This document shows, in pieces, positions 18,773 to 28,800 of a stretch of 64,000 nucleotides of DNA. The stretch is from assembly GCF_020551945.1 (NCBI RefSeq), contig NZ_JAJBZH010000001.1, forward strand, positions 190,108-254,107. The letters are read 5' to 3'. Under the pieces are notes generated by a model. It did not search any database and was not told the origin of the DNA. It was given only the letters and a program-made list of their open reading frames with translations. Position numbers and translations under genes: made by a program. The number at the start of each line of letters is the position of its first letter. Position 1 is the first letter of the stretch. The stretch is from Cellulosimicrobium marinum (GTDB lineage Bacteria > Actinomycetota > Actinomycetes > Actinomycetales > Cellulomonadaceae).

Positions 18773-20433
18773 GCCGTCACCGCGGGGACGGCGGCGGGAA
18801 GGCGCACGGCGAGGCGTGCGCCGCCGAGGTCGGACGTCGTGACCGTCACGTCGCCGCCGCGCCGCTCGACGACCCGGTGGACGAGGGCGAGGCCGATGCC
18901 GCGGCCCTGCGGGTCGGCCTTCGTCGTCCAGCCCGCGCTGAGCACGGAGGACCGGTGCCGGGCGGGGATCCCGGGCCCGTCGTCCTCGACGACGACGTGC
19001 ACGGACCCGTCGGGCCGGTCCCGGTCGGTGACGAGCACGCGCACGCACCCGCCCGGCCCGGTCGCGTCGACGGCGTTGTCGAGGAGGTTGCCGAGCACGG
19101 TGAGGACGTCGCCGTGCAGCGCCGCCCCGTCGGGTCCGGACGGCGCGGCGAGGTGCGTGGCGGGCGCGACGTCGAGCCGGGTGCCGCGCTCGCGCGTCGT
19201 CGTGGCCTTGACGAGCAGGAGCGCGCCCACCTCGGGGGAGTGGACGCCCGGCGCGACGCCCGACGCCGTGAGGAGGCCGCCGTGCCCGGCGCGCTCGATG
19301 AACGCGACGGCCTCGTCGGGCTGCCCGAGCTCGAGCAGCCCGGAGACGACGTGCAGCTTGTTCGCGAACTCGTGCGACTGGGCGCGCAGGGCGTCGGTGA
19401 GGCCGCGCGCGCCGTCGAGGTCGCGCAGCAGGGCGTGCAGCTCGGTGTGGTCGCGCAGCACGAGGACGGTGCCGACGGCGCGGCCGTCGACCCGGGCCCG
19501 GTCCGCGCGGGCGAGGAGCACGCGTTCTCCGGCGAGGACGAGCACGCCCCCGTCGTCGGGAGCGACCGTCCCCGGCCCGCCGTCCGCCGAGGGGCCGGCC
19601 GCCGAGGGGTCGGCCGCCGTCAGGTCGGGCACCAGGGCGAGGAGCTGCGGGTCGAGCACGTCGCGCGCGGGACGGCCCACGGCGTCGGCGGGGACGAGGC
19701 CGAGGAGGCGCTGGGCCTCGTCGTTGACGAGCACGACGCCGCCCTCGCGGTCGAGCGCGACGACGCCCTCCGAGATGCCGTGGAGCATCGCGTCGCGCGT
19801 CTCCAGCAGGGACGCGATCTCCTCGGGCTCCAGGCGGAAGATGCGGCGCCGCACGACCCGGGTGACGACGGCGGCGCACACGACGCCGAGGGCCGCCGCG
19901 ACGGACAGCGCCGCGAGGAGCCAGCCGAGGTCGTCGGCGAGGTCCTCCGCGAGGTCCGACTCGAGGATGCCGACGCTCGCGGTGCCGACGACGTCGCCGT
20001 CCGGGCCGAACACGGGTACCTTGACGCGCCACGACTCGCCGAGCGTGCCCGTCTGCGTCCCGGTCCACACCTCGCCGGACAGCGGCACCGACGGGTCGGT
20101 CGACACCTGCTCGCCGATGCGGGCGGGCTCCGGGTGGGAGTAGCGCACGCCCGCGTCGTCGGTCACGACGACGTACGTGACGTCGGACGCCTCGCGGATC
20201 ACCTCGGCGATGGGCTGGATCGTGGCGGCAGGGTCGGGGTCGTCGAACGCGTCGATGATGGCGGGCAGGCGGGCGACGGAGAGCGCGACCGCCGTCATGC
20301 GGTCGAGGTAGGCGTCGCGGAGCTGACGCTGCTGGAGGGTCGACGCGACGGCGCCCGTGGCCGCGACGACGAGCAGCACGATGGCGACCTGCAGCACGAG
20401 GAGCTGCACCCGGAGCGACACTGCCCGACCCAC
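18769..20433 (-). CDS. Sensor histidine kinase, CitA/DcuS family
   Basis: A 554-aa membrane kinase. A first helix (about 5-30), an extracytoplasmic sensor of about 130 aa of the sCache type (VTYVVVTDDAGVRYSHPEP), and a second helix precede a PAS domain (GISEGVVALDREGGVVLVNDEA). The phospho-acceptor segment is SHEFANKLHVVSGLLELG near 354, and the ATP-binding domain has NLLDNAVDAT, EDDGPGI and GRGIGLALV. It probably detects an extracellular carboxylate. The frame stays open to 20514, but CACACT lies seven bases before the GTG at 20433 and the upstream part contains a repeat array, so I use 20433. Confidence 0.88.
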   Translation of the reverse strand: MGRAVSLRVQLLVLQVAIVLLVVAATGAVASTLQQRQLRDAYLDRMTAVALSVARLPAIIDAFDDPDPAATIQPIAEVIREASDVTYVVVTDDAGVRYSHPEPARIGEQVSTDPSVPLSGEVWTGTQTGTLGESWRVKVPVFGPDGDVVGTASVGILESDLAEDLADDLGWLLAALSVAAALGVVCAAVVTRVVRRRIFRLEPEEIASLLETRDAMLHGISEGVVALDREGGVVLVNDEAQRLLGLVPADAVGRPARDVLDPQLLALVPDLTAADPSAAGPSADGGPGTVAPDDGGVLVLAGERVLLARADRARVDGRAVGTVLVLRDHTELHALLRDLDGARGLTDALRAQSHEFANKLHVVSGLLELGQPDEAVAFIERAGHGGLLTASGVAPGVHSPEVGALLLVKATTTRERGTRLDVAPATHLAAPSGPDGAALHGDVLTVLGNLLDNAVDATGPGGCVRVLVTDRDRPDGSVHVVVEDDGPGIPARHRSSVLSAGWTTKADPQGRGIGLALVHRVVERRGGDVTVTTSDLGGARLAVRLPAAVPAVTA

Positions 20434-20481
20434 GGGGACAAGTGTGCCCCAGCCGCGGGCGTCCCCCCGCACGCCCCGTGA

Positions 20482-20526
20482 CCGCAACGACCACAACCTC
20501 CGCAGCGTCCGCAACGTCCGCTACGA
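20482..20526. promoter_or_regulatory. Five tandem 9-bp repeats, candidate response-regulator site
   Basis: Consecutive 9-mers CCGCAACGA, CCACAACCT, CCGCAGCGT, CCGCAACGT and CCGCTACGA occupy 20482-20526, between the kinase start and tctC. They stop about 31 bp before the TACGCT at 20558-20563, a probable tctC -10 with no good -35. Activator binding by the adjacent CitB-like regulator would fit this layout. Confidence 0.6.
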
Positions 20527-20619
20527 CCCCAAGCCCCGCCCGGCGCCGCGGCGTCCCTACGCTCCCCGGACCAAGGTCGTCGGGCCCGCGCCGGTGCGGG
20601 TCCCGCTCAAGGAGGAGAC

Positions 20620-21684
20620 ATGCGATCCGTCGTGCGCCCGCGCCCCGGGCACCCCGCCCGCCCGTGGCACCCCCTCGCCGCCGGGACCGTCGCCGCGGGC
20701 CTCGTGCTCGCGCTCGGCGCGTGCTCGGCCCTCGACCCGGAGGCGCCCGCCGGCTCCGGCGACGCCGCGGACGGCCCGGCCGAGGTGACCGAGCTCGCGG
20801 TCGTCGTGCCTGCCGACCCGGGCGGCGGCTGGGACCAGACCGGTCGTGCCCTGCAGCAGGACCTGCAGGGCACCGGCCTCGTGGACACCGTGACGGTGAC
20901 GAACGTCGGCGGCGCCGGCGGGACGGTCGGCCTCGCGTCGCTCGCCAACACCACCGACCCGCACACCCTCATGGTCATGGGCCTCGTCATGGTCGGCGCC
21001 GTCGAGACGAACCAGTCCCAGGCCCGCATCGAGGACACGACGCCGATCGCGCGCCTCACCGAGGAGGCGCTCGTCGTCGTCGTCCCCGAGTCGTCGCCGT
21101 ACGAGACGCTGCAGGACCTCGTGGACGACGTCGTCGCGCACGGCAAGGACGTCTCCGTGACCGGCGGCTCCGCGGGCGGGGCGGACCACATCCTCGCCGG
21201 CATGCTGCTCCAGGCCGCGGGCGTCGAGTCGCAGGACGTCGCGGCGCAGCTCAACTACGTCGCCTACTCGGGCGGCGGGGAGTCGCTCGCCGCGCTCCTC
21301 GGGAACAAGGTGAGCGCGGGGATCTCCGGGGTCGGGGAGTACGCGGAGCAGGTCAAGGCCGGGAACCTGCGGGCGCTCGCGGTGTCCGGCGCCGAGCGCG
21401 TCGAGGCGCTGCCCGACGTCCCGACGGTCACCGAGGCCGGGTACGACGTCGAGCTGACGAACTGGCGCGGCGTCGTCGCCCCGGGCGACGTGCCGGACGC
21501 CGACCGGGCCGCGCTGGAGGCCGTCGTGGCCGACCTCGTCGAGTCCGACGACTGGCAGACGACGCTCGACGAGAAGGGCTGGGACGACGCGTACCTCGGC
21601 GGGGCGGACTTCGAGGACTACCTCACGCAGAACATCGCCGACGTCCAGGCCACGCTGACCGACATCGGGCTGGTCACGTCGTGA
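20620..21684 (+). CDS. tctC: Tripartite tricarboxylate transporter substrate-binding lipoprotein
   Basis: A 354-aa extracytoplasmic binding protein of the TctC/Bug family. The lipobox LALGACS puts the modified Cys near 35. The mature part has the family pattern ADPGGGWDQTGRALQQDL and NVGGAGGTVGLASLAN, which bind one carboxylate of the ligand. AAGGAGG lies just before the ATG. The TGA overlaps the GTG of tctB. The likely ligand is citrate or another tri- or dicarboxylate; the family also binds unrelated acids. Confidence 0.92.
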   Translation: MRSVVRPRPGHPARPWHPLAAGTVAAGLVLALGACSALDPEAPAGSGDAADGPAEVTELAVVVPADPGGGWDQTGRALQQDLQGTGLVDTVTVTNVGGAGGTVGLASLANTTDPHTLMVMGLVMVGAVETNQSQARIEDTTPIARLTEEALVVVVPESSPYETLQDLVDDVVAHGKDVSVTGGSAGGADHILAGMLLQAAGVESQDVAAQLNYVAYSGGGESLAALLGNKVSAGISGVGEYAEQVKAGNLRALAVSGAERVEALPDVPTVTEAGYDVELTNWRGVVAPGDVPDADRAALEAVVADLVESDDWQTTLDEKGWDDAYLGGADFEDYLTQNIADVQATLTDIGLVTS

Positions 21685-22238
21685 CGGGCCCCTCCGCAGG
21701 TCCCCCCGGTGCCGCCACCCGCCCCGTGGCGGCACCGGGTCCCCGGCGTCGGCCCGGCGCGCTGGTGCTCGCCGGGGCGACGGCCGGGCTCGGCCTCTTC
21801 GTCCTCCTGGACGCGGGCACGATCGTCGTCCCGGGCTCGGCGAACACGCTCGGCCCGCGCGCGTTCCCGTACCTCGTCGGCGCGATGCTGCTCGTCACGG
21901 GTCTCGTGCTGCTCGTCGCCGTGTGGCGCGGGCACGGCGGGAGCCCGGAGGAGGGGGAGGACGTCGACCCGGACGCGCCGACCGACTGGCTGACCGTCGG
22001 CCTCCTCGGGGCCGTGCTGCTGGTCCACGTCTGGACGATCAACCTGCTCGGCTGGCCGTTCGCCGCGGCGCTGCTGTTCGCGGGCGCGGCCGTCGCGCTC
22101 GGCGCGCGCCCGTGGTGGCGCGCCGCGCTCCTCGGGCTCCTGCTCGGGCTCGTCGTCCAGGTCGTGTTCGGCGGTCTGCTCGGCCTGTCCCTGCCGCCCG
22201 GCCCGCTGCTGGAGGGGGTGGGCTGGCTCCGTGGGTGA
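21681..22238 (+). CDS. tctB: Tripartite tricarboxylate transporter small subunit TctB
   Basis: A 185-aa membrane protein with four predicted helices between residues 28 and 170, the usual size and topology of TctB. The ANTLGPRAFPYLVGAMLLVTGLVL segment is family-typical. Its GTG overlaps the tctC stop and its end overlaps the tctA start, so the three subunits are co-translated. It pairs with TctA in the inner membrane. Confidence 0.9.
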   Translation: MTGPSAGPPGAATRPVAAPGPRRRPGALVLAGATAGLGLFVLLDAGTIVVPGSANTLGPRAFPYLVGAMLLVTGLVLLVAVWRGHGGSPEEGEDVDPDAPTDWLTVGLLGAVLLVHVWTINLLGWPFAAALLFAGAAVALGARPWWRAALLGLLLGLVVQVVFGGLLGLSLPPGPLLEGVGWLRG

Positions 22239-23790
22239 GATGTCCGCGCTGCTCGACGGCTTCGCGACCGTCGCCCAGCCCCAGTACCTGCTGTACGCCC
22301 TCTTCGGGGTGTTCGTCGGGACCGCCGTCGGGGTGCTGCCCGGCATCGGCCCCGCCATGACCATCGCGCTGCTCCTGCCCCTCACGTACTCCCTCGACGC
22401 GACCGCCGCGATCATCGTGTTCGCGGGCATCTACTACGGCGGCATGTACGGCGGGTCGACCACGTCGATCCTGCTCAACACGCCGGGCGAGTCGTCGTCG
22501 ATCGTCACGGCCCTGGAGGGCAACCGCATGGCCCGGGCGGGCCGCGGCGCCGCCGCCCTCGCCACCGCCGCCATCGGGTCGTTCGTCGCCGGGTCGCTCG
22601 CGACCGTCGCCCTGACCTTCGTCGCCCCGTACCTCGCACGGTGGGCCGTGCAGCTCGGCGAGCCCGACTACTTCGCCCTCATGGTCGTCGCGTTCGTCAC
22701 CGTGGGCGCCCTGCTCGGCGCCTCCGTCCCGCGCGGCCTCGCGTCCCTGTCCCTCGGCCTGTTCCTCGGCCTCATGGGCACCGACACCCTCACCGGGCAG
22801 CAGCGCTTCACCTTCGACGTCCCGGCGCTCGCCGACGGCATCGACGTCGTCGTCGTCGCGGTCGGCCTGTTCGCCGTCGGGGAGGCCCTGTACGTCGGGT
22901 CGCGGCTGCGGCACGGACCGGTCCACGTCATCCCCGTCGCGAAGGGCTGGCGGTCGTGGATGAGCCGCGAGGACTGGCGACGGTCGTGGAAGCCGTGGCT
23001 GCGCGGCACCGCGATCGGGTTCCCCGTCGGCACCATCCCCGCGGGCGGCGCCGACGTCGCGACCTTCCTGTCGTACGCGACGGAGCGCAAGGCGGCCCGC
23101 ACCCGCCGCGACGAGTTCGGCAAGGGCGCCATCGAGGGCGTCGCCGGCCCGGAGGCCGCGAACAACGCCGCCGCGTCGGGCGTCCTCGTCCCGCTGCTCA
23201 CGCTCGGGCTCCCGACGACGGCCACCGCGGCGATCATCATCGTCGCCTTCCAGTCGTACGGCATCCAGCCCGGGCCGCTGCTCTTCGAGAACCAGTCCGC
23301 GCTCGTGTGGGCGCTCGTCGCGAGCCTGTACGTCGGCAACCTCATGCTGATCGTGCTCAACCTGCCGCTCGTCGGCATGTGGGTCAAGGTGCTGCAGATC
23401 CCGCGCCACTACCTGTACGCCGGGATCCTGCTGTTCGGCGCCCTCGGCTCGTACGCGCTGAACTTCTCGCCCGTCGACGTGCTCATCCTGCTCTTCGTCG
23501 GGCTCACCGGGTTCGTCATGCGGCGCTACGGCTACCCCGTCGCGCCCATGGTGGTCGGCATGATCCTCGGCCCCATGGCGGAGGACCGCCTGCGCCGCTC
23601 CCTCGCGATCAGCCAGGGCGACCTCTCCACCCTCGTGACCAGCCCGTTCGCGGCGACCGCGTACGCGCTGCTCGCCGTGGTCGTCGTCGCCGGGCTGTGG
23701 GTGCGCCGCCGCGAGCGCCGCACCGACGCCGAGCTCGCCGCCCTCGCCGAGGACGTGCGTGTCGAGTCCCAGGACCAGGAGGTGCGCTGA
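22231..23790 (+). CDS. tctA: Tripartite tricarboxylate transporter large subunit TctA
   Basis: The large membrane subunit, up to 519 aa with about 11-12 helices. Family motifs include [44 protein letters not shown] and the second-half [29 protein letters not shown]. It uses the ion gradient to bring in the acid delivered by TctC. GTG 22231 overlaps tctB; an ATG at 22240 is an equally possible start. The 3' end overlaps the universal stress gene, giving a four-gene operon. Confidence 0.93.
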   Translation: MGEMSALLDGFATVAQPQYLLYALFGVFVGTAVGVLPGIGPAMTIALLLPLTYSLDATAAIIVFAGIYYGGMYGGSTTSILLNTPGESSSIVTALEGNRMARAGRGAAALATAAIGSFVAGSLATVALTFVAPYLARWAVQLGEPDYFALMVVAFVTVGALLGASVPRGLASLSLGLFLGLMGTDTLTGQQRFTFDVPALADGIDVVVVAVGLFAVGEALYVGSRLRHGPVHVIPVAKGWRSWMSREDWRRSWKPWLRGTAIGFPVGTIPAGGADVATFLSYATERKAARTRRDEFGKGAIEGVAGPEAANNAAASGVLVPLLTLGLPTTATAAIIIVAFQSYGIQPGPLLFENQSALVWALVASLYVGNLMLIVLNLPLVGMWVKVLQIPRHYLYAGILLFGALGSYALNFSPVDVLILLFVGLTGFVMRRYGYPVAPMVVGMILGPMAEDRLRRSLAISQGDLSTLVTSPFAATAYALLAVVVVAGLWVRRRERRTDAELAALAEDVRVESQDQEVR

Positions 23791-24185
23791 TGACCGTCGT
23801 CCTCGCCTACGCGCCCGGCGAGCTCGGGTCGGCCGCGACCCGCGCCGCCGGGCGGGCCGCCGCGCTGCTCGGCACCCGCGTCGTCGTCGTGAACACCACG
23901 CGCGGCGACCGGCTCGTCGACCCGCGCTGGGCCGACCACGACGACCTCGTCGAGGTCGGCACGGCCCTGGAGGCGGCCGGGGTGGACCACGAGGTGCGCC
24001 ACCTGCGCTCGTCCGCCCTGCCGTCCGAGGTCGTGCTCGGCGTGGCGGACGAGGTGGACGCCGACCTCGTCGTCGTCGGGGTACGGCCCCGCACGCCGGT
24101 CGGCAAGCTCGTGCTCGCGTCCACCGCGCAGCAGATCCTGCTCGGTGCGCGCTGCCCGGTCCTCGCGGTGAAGGCTCCGGCCTGA
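23790..24185 (+). CDS. Universal stress protein (UspA family)
   Basis: A 131-aa single-domain UspA protein. The C-terminal nucleotide-binding pattern G-2x-G-9x-G(S/T) appears, degenerate, as GVRPRTPVGKLVLASTAQQ, followed by GARCPVLAVK. It overlaps tctA by one base. UspA genes in transporter operons are common, and a role in tuning TctA is a guess. Substrate binding (ATP or other) cannot be decided. Confidence 0.85.
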   Translation: MTVVLAYAPGELGSAATRAAGRAAALLGTRVVVVNTTRGDRLVDPRWADHDDLVEVGTALEAAGVDHEVRHLRSSALPSEVVLGVADEVDADLVVVGVRPRTPVGKLVLASTAQQILLGARCPVLAVKAPA

Positions 24186-24246
24186 GCCTCGGGACACGGC
24201 CCGCGGGCGTCGGCGCACCCTCGACCGGCGCCCGTAGGCTGTGGCC

Positions 24247-25011
24247 ATGGCGACAGCACTCATCACCGGCGCGAGCGCCGGACTGGGCCTGGAGTTCGCG
24301 TGGCAGCTCGCCACCGCCCGGCACGACCTCGTCCTCGTGGCCCGCGACGAGGACCGTCTCGACGACGTCGCGCGGCAGATCCGTGCTGCCGCGGGGGTCC
24401 GGGTCGAGGTGCTGCCCGCGGACCTGTCCGTGCCCGACGACGTCGCGCGCGTCGCCGCACGGCTCGCCTCCGCCGGGGGCGGGGACGAGCGCCCCGTGGG
24501 TCTGCTCGTCAACAACGCGGGCTTCGCGACGCACCAGCGGTTCGTCGGCGGGGACGTCGACGCGGAGGTGCGCGCGCTCGACGTCATGGTCCGGGCCGTG
24601 CTCGTGCTCTCCCACGCCGCCGCCGGGCAGATGACGGCCCGCGGGCGCGGGGCGATCCTCAACGTCGCGTCGGTCGCGGCGCTCACCGCGGGCGGCACGT
24701 ACGCCGCCGCGAAGGCGTGGGTGCGCACCTTCACCGAGGGGCTCGCCGTCGAGCTCGCCGGCACGGGCGTGAGCGCGACGGTGCTGTGCCCCGGGTTCAC
24801 GCACACCGAGTTCCACGACCGCGCAGGGATCGACATGTCGTCGACCCCCGAGGTCGCGTGGCTCGACGCCGACCGGGTCGTGGCGACGGCGCTCGCGGAC
24901 GTGCGCCGCGGCGTCGTCATCTCGACGCCGTCGACGCGGTACCGCCTCGCGTCGGCCGCGCTGCGCGTCATGCCGCGCTCGGCCGTGCGGGCGATCGGCA
25001 GGTACCGGTAG
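24247..25011 (+). CDS. Short-chain dehydrogenase/reductase
   Basis: A 254-aa SDR. The Rossmann motif TGASAGLGLEFA opens the protein, NNAG lies near residue 90, the catalytic Ser is in NVASVAAL and the YxxxK motif reads YAAAKAW. The closing part resembles DltE/17-beta-HSD-like SDRs (CPGFTHTEFH). The substrate is unknown. The ATG at 24247 is chosen because TAGGCT lies exactly six bases upstream, a leaderless arrangement; the GTG at 24241 would be too close. Confidence 0.87.
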   Translation: MATALITGASAGLGLEFAWQLATARHDLVLVARDEDRLDDVARQIRAAAGVRVEVLPADLSVPDDVARVAARLASAGGGDERPVGLLVNNAGFATHQRFVGGDVDAEVRALDVMVRAVLVLSHAAAGQMTARGRGAILNVASVAALTAGGTYAAAKAWVRTFTEGLAVELAGTGVSATVLCPGFTHTEFHDRAGIDMSSTPEVAWLDADRVVATALADVRRGVVISTPSTRYRLASAALRVMPRSAVRAIGRYR

Positions 25012-25060
25012 GCGGTCGCGCGGGGCGGCGGTGCGGGCCGGGGCGACTACCCTGACGGTC

Positions 25061-25636
25061 GTGACTACCGACCTCTCCTCGACCCCGCGCGAGCAGCTGC
25101 TCGACCTCATCCGCGAGCTCGCCGTCGTGCACGGCAAGGTCACGCTCTCCTCGGGCAAGGAGGCGGACTACTACGTGGACCTGCGCCGCGTGACGCTGCA
25201 CCACCGCGCCGCGCCCCTCATCGGCCACCAGATGCTCGACCTCCTGGAGGAGCAGGGGCTGGGGACGGCGGAGATCGACGCGGTGGGCGGTTTGACGCTG
25301 GGCGCCGACCCGATCGCGACGGCGCTGCTGCACGCGGCGGCGTCGCGCGGCCAGGAGCTCGACGCGTTCGTCGTGCGCAAGGCGGCGAAGGCGCACGGGA
25401 TGCAGCGCCAGATCGAGGGCCCGGACGTGGCGGGCCGTCGGGTCGTGGTGGTGGAGGACACGACGACGACGGGCGGGTCGCCGATCGCCGCGATCGAGGC
25501 CGTCCGGGCAGCGGGCGGCGAGGCGGCGGGCGTCGCGACGATCGTGGACCGCGCGACGGGCGCGGCGCAGAAGATCGAGGCGCTGGGCGTGCCGTACCAC
25601 GCCCTGTTCAGCCTGGAGGACCTCGGTCTGGTCTGA
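25061..25636 (+). CDS. pyrE: Orotate phosphoribosyltransferase
   Basis: A 191-aa PyrE that converts orotate and PRPP to OMP in pyrimidine synthesis. Diagnostic features are KVTLSSGKEADYYVDLR, VGGLTLGADPIATALL, FVVRKAAKAHG with the catalytic Lys loop, and the PRPP-binding VVVVEDTTTTGGS. The GTG at 25061 follows TACCCT by seven bases, so the transcript is probably leaderless, which rules out attenuation by a leader. A perfect hairpin follows the stop. Confidence 0.95.
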   Translation: MTTDLSSTPREQLLDLIRELAVVHGKVTLSSGKEADYYVDLRRVTLHHRAAPLIGHQMLDLLEEQGLGTAEIDAVGGLTLGADPIATALLHAAASRGQELDAFVVRKAAKAHGMQRQIEGPDVAGRRVVVVEDTTTTGGSPIAAIEAVRAAGGEAAGVATIVDRATGAAQKIEALGVPYHALFSLEDLGLV

Positions 25637-25643
25637 CCGCGGC

Positions 25644-25668
25644 GGCCCGGCGGCGGTGCCGCCGGGCC
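25644..25668 (+). terminator. Hairpin after pyrE
   Basis: An 11-bp perfect stem (GGCCCGGCGGC paired with GCCGCCGGGCC) with a GGT loop starts eight bases after the pyrE stop. No U-tract is evident, as is usual at this GC content. Confidence 0.75.
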
Positions 25669-25683
25669 TATCTCACACCTTGG

Positions 25684-25727
25684 CAGGCAAGCCTTACCTT
25701 GTTTCGGTGAGGCTTGCCTTATACAGT
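25684..25727 (+). promoter_or_regulatory. Iron-box-controlled promoter of the HtaA gene
   Basis: Two inverted 13-bp arms, GGCAAGCCTTACC and GGTGAGGCTTGCC, differ from perfect symmetry by one base. The 19-mer at 25703-25721 matches about 14 of 19 positions of the DtxR/IdeR consensus TTAGGTTAGGCTAACCTAA, and the first arm is a weaker second box. TTGTTT (25699-25704) and TACAGT (25722-25727) with a 17-bp gap form the promoter. The operator covers the -35 and spacer, so Fe2+-loaded IdeR should repress. Confidence 0.8.
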
Positions 25728-25816
25728 CCGGGTGGCGACGGCGTGTCAGATCACGCGCGCGCCCACCGCCCGGACCCCACCGTGGCGGGTCAGCACGGAA
25801 CAGCACGGGAGACCTT

Positions 25817-28800
25817 GTGCGCACAACACTGCCCCCACGGCCCGGACGCGCCCGCCGCGGCCTGGCCTCCCTCCTCACCGGCGCCCTGGTCGCCGGCCTG
25901 GCCGTCGGGGGCGTCGTCGCCCCCGCGCAGGCGGCGGAGCCGGTCGAGATCCAGAGCGGCTCGGCCACCTGGAACTTCAAGGACTCCTGGACGAACTACA
26001 TCTCCAACGCCGGCGGGACGATCACGCCCGCACTCGTCGGCGGGAAGTCGGTCTACCCGTCCGCCTCGGGGTCCGTCGACCCCGAGACCGGGGTCGGAGA
26101 GGTCCGGCTCGGCGGCTCGGTGCACTACTCGGCGCACGGTGGCGCCCTGGACGTGACGATCTCCGACACCCGCCTCGCGGTCACCAGCCCGACGACGGGC
26201 GTCCTCACCGCCGACTTCACCACGGCCGGGACGGTCTCCGACGACGTGAAGGTCGCCGACGTCGTCGTCGAGGCCGCTCGCGACGGCGACACGCTCGTCC
26301 TCACGGCGAACGGTCCGATCGGCGCCGAGGTCGGCCAGGTCGACGCGCAGCTCGCCGGCTACGTCGGCCAGGCGATGTCGACCCTCACCGCGACGGTCAC
26401 CGTCCCCGAGCCCGTCGCCCCGGCCGCACCGACGACGACGACGCTCGGCGTCGACCCGTCCGGCACGTCGGCCGAGGGCGGCGCGGTGACGCTCACCGCG
26501 ACCGTCGCGCCCGCCGCGGCCGGCTCGGTCGAGTTCCGCGACGGGGGCGCGGTGCTCGGCACGCAGGCCGTGTCCGACGGCGTCGCGCGCCTCGAGGTCT
26601 CGGACCTCACCGCCGGTGACCACGCCCTGAGCGCGGTCTTCACGCCCGCGGACGCGGCCGCGTTCGTCGGGTCGACGTCCGCGACCGTCGCGCACGCCGT
26701 GACGGCCGCCGAGCCCGAGCCCGAGCCCGAGCCCGAACCGGAGCCCGAGCCGGAGCCGGAGCCGGAGCCCGAGCCGGAGCCCCAGCCGGTCGCGGACCCG
26801 GCGGTGACGGTGTCGCCGTCGGGGGCGGTGGACCCGTCGGTGGAGAACTCGTTCACGGTATCGGGGACCGGCTTCGTGGGCGATGCGGCGCAGTACGGCG
26901 CGTACGTGCTGCTGGGTGACGCGTCGATCTGGGACGGGTCGGGCCCGCTGGTCGCGAGCGGCTGGTTGCAGCTGGCGTGGGTGCGTCCGAACCAGGTCGT
27001 GGACGGTGCGTTCTCGACGACGCTGACGGTTCCGGCGGGGTCGTTCGACCCCGAGGTGGAGTACGTGGTCGCGACGTCGGCGGCGCACGGCCTGTCCGCG
27101 ACCGACCGTCGCCTCGACACCTTCACGCCCCTCGAGGTCGCGGTGCCGGAGCCCGTGTGGGAGCCGGCGATCGAGGTGTTCGCGGGCGACGGCACGACGC
27201 CGCTCGGCGACTCCGAGGTGTCGCTCGGGGACACGGTCGTCGTCAGGGGCTCGGGCTTCGACCCGGCAGGGAACGTCGGCGGACGCGGCATGCCGATCCC
27301 GGCGCACCTCCCGCAGGGCACCTACGTCGTGTTCGGCAGCTTCGCCGAGGCGTGGCAGCCGTCGACCGGCGCGGGCTCCGCGACCCGCAAGGTCGGGTCG
27401 CAGTCGTGGGCGCTCGCCGCCGACGTGCTCGACCAGGTCCCGCCGCAGTTCCAGGGCGCGATCCGCGCCGCCTGGACCGAGATCGCCGAGGACGGCACCT
27501 TCGAGGCCGAGCTCGTCGTGAAGAACCCCGCGGCGCTGGAGGGCGGCCGGTACGGCGTCTACACCTACCCGGCGAGCGGGGTCGTCAACGCCGACCAGGA
27601 GCTCTCCGTCCCGGTCGCGTACGACGTCCCGGCGCCGCTCACGGTGACGGCGGAGTCCGCCACCGTCGAGCCGGGCGGCTCGGCCACCCTCACCGTGTCC
27701 GGCCTCGTCGAGGGGGACTCCGTCGCGGGCGTGACGCTGGGCGGCAAGGCCGCGACGTACACGCGTGACGGCGACACCCTCGTCGTCTCGATCCCCGCCG
27801 ACGCGCAGGACGGCGACCTGACGGTCGCGGTGACGTCGACGCTCGGCGTCGCGGGGTCGGCCACGCTGACCGTGGAGGCGCCGCTCGTCGCGGACCCGAA
27901 GGTGACGGTGTCGCCGTCGGGGGCGGTGGACCCGTCGGTGGAGAACTCGTTCACGGTGTCGGGGACCGGCTTCGTGGGCGATGCGGCGCAGTACGGCGCG
28001 TACGTGCTGCTGGGTGACGCGTCGATCTGGGACGGGTCGGGCCCGCTGGTCGCGAGCGGCTGGTTGCAGCTGGCGTGGGTGCGTCCGAACCAGGTCGTGG
28101 ACGGTGCGTTCTCGACGACGCTGACGGTTCCGGCGGGGTCGTTCGACCCCGAGGTGGAGTACGTGGTCGCGACGTCGGCGGCGCACGGCCTGTCCGCGAC
28201 CGACCGTCGCCTCGACACGTTCACGCCGGTCGCCGTCCAGGGCGCCGAGCCGCAGCCCGAGCCCTCCGAGCCGACCACGGTCGGGAGCCTCGCGTGGGGC
28301 GTCAAGGAGTCGTTCCGCGACTACATCAGCGGCCCGGTCGCGAAGGGCGGCGCGACGGCGTCCGACGGTGCCGCTGTCGCGGGCGACGTGTTCACGTTCC
28401 AGCAGTCGAGCGCGTGGGACGCGCCCGCCGCGGGCGTCGTGACGGACTACCGCGGCACGGTCCGCTTCACCGGGCACGACGGTCTGCTCGACCTCACGCT
28501 GACGAACCCGGCGGTCGAGATCACGGGGTCGGGCACCGCCCGCCTCCTGGTCGACGTGACCTCGACGGGCCTCGACGGCTCCACGTTCGACCGCGACGGC
28601 GTCGCGTTCGCGACGCTCGCGCTCGGCACCCCGAGCACCGGCGCGGACGGCGCGGTCACGTACCGCGACGCCGCGGCGACGCTCACGGCGACCGGCTCGA
28701 CCGCGTTCTCCGGGTTCTACCCGGCCGGGACGGAGCTCGACGACGTGACCTTCACGGTCGGCGCGGCGACGTCCGCCCCGGGCGACGGCGACGGCGGCTC

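Noticed and set aside
20434-20514. Longer N-terminus for the histidine kinase
   Set aside because: The extra 27 codons cover the tandem 9-bp array, and a -10-like CACACT lies seven bases before the GTG at 20433.
20482-20526. CRISPR-like array
   Set aside because: The 9-bp units are contiguous without spacers and there are no cas genes.
22039-25158. A 1,039-codon minus-strand frame opposite tctBA, usp and SDR
   Set aside because: The plus strand has clear TctA, UspA and SDR motifs; the opposite frame is composition-driven.
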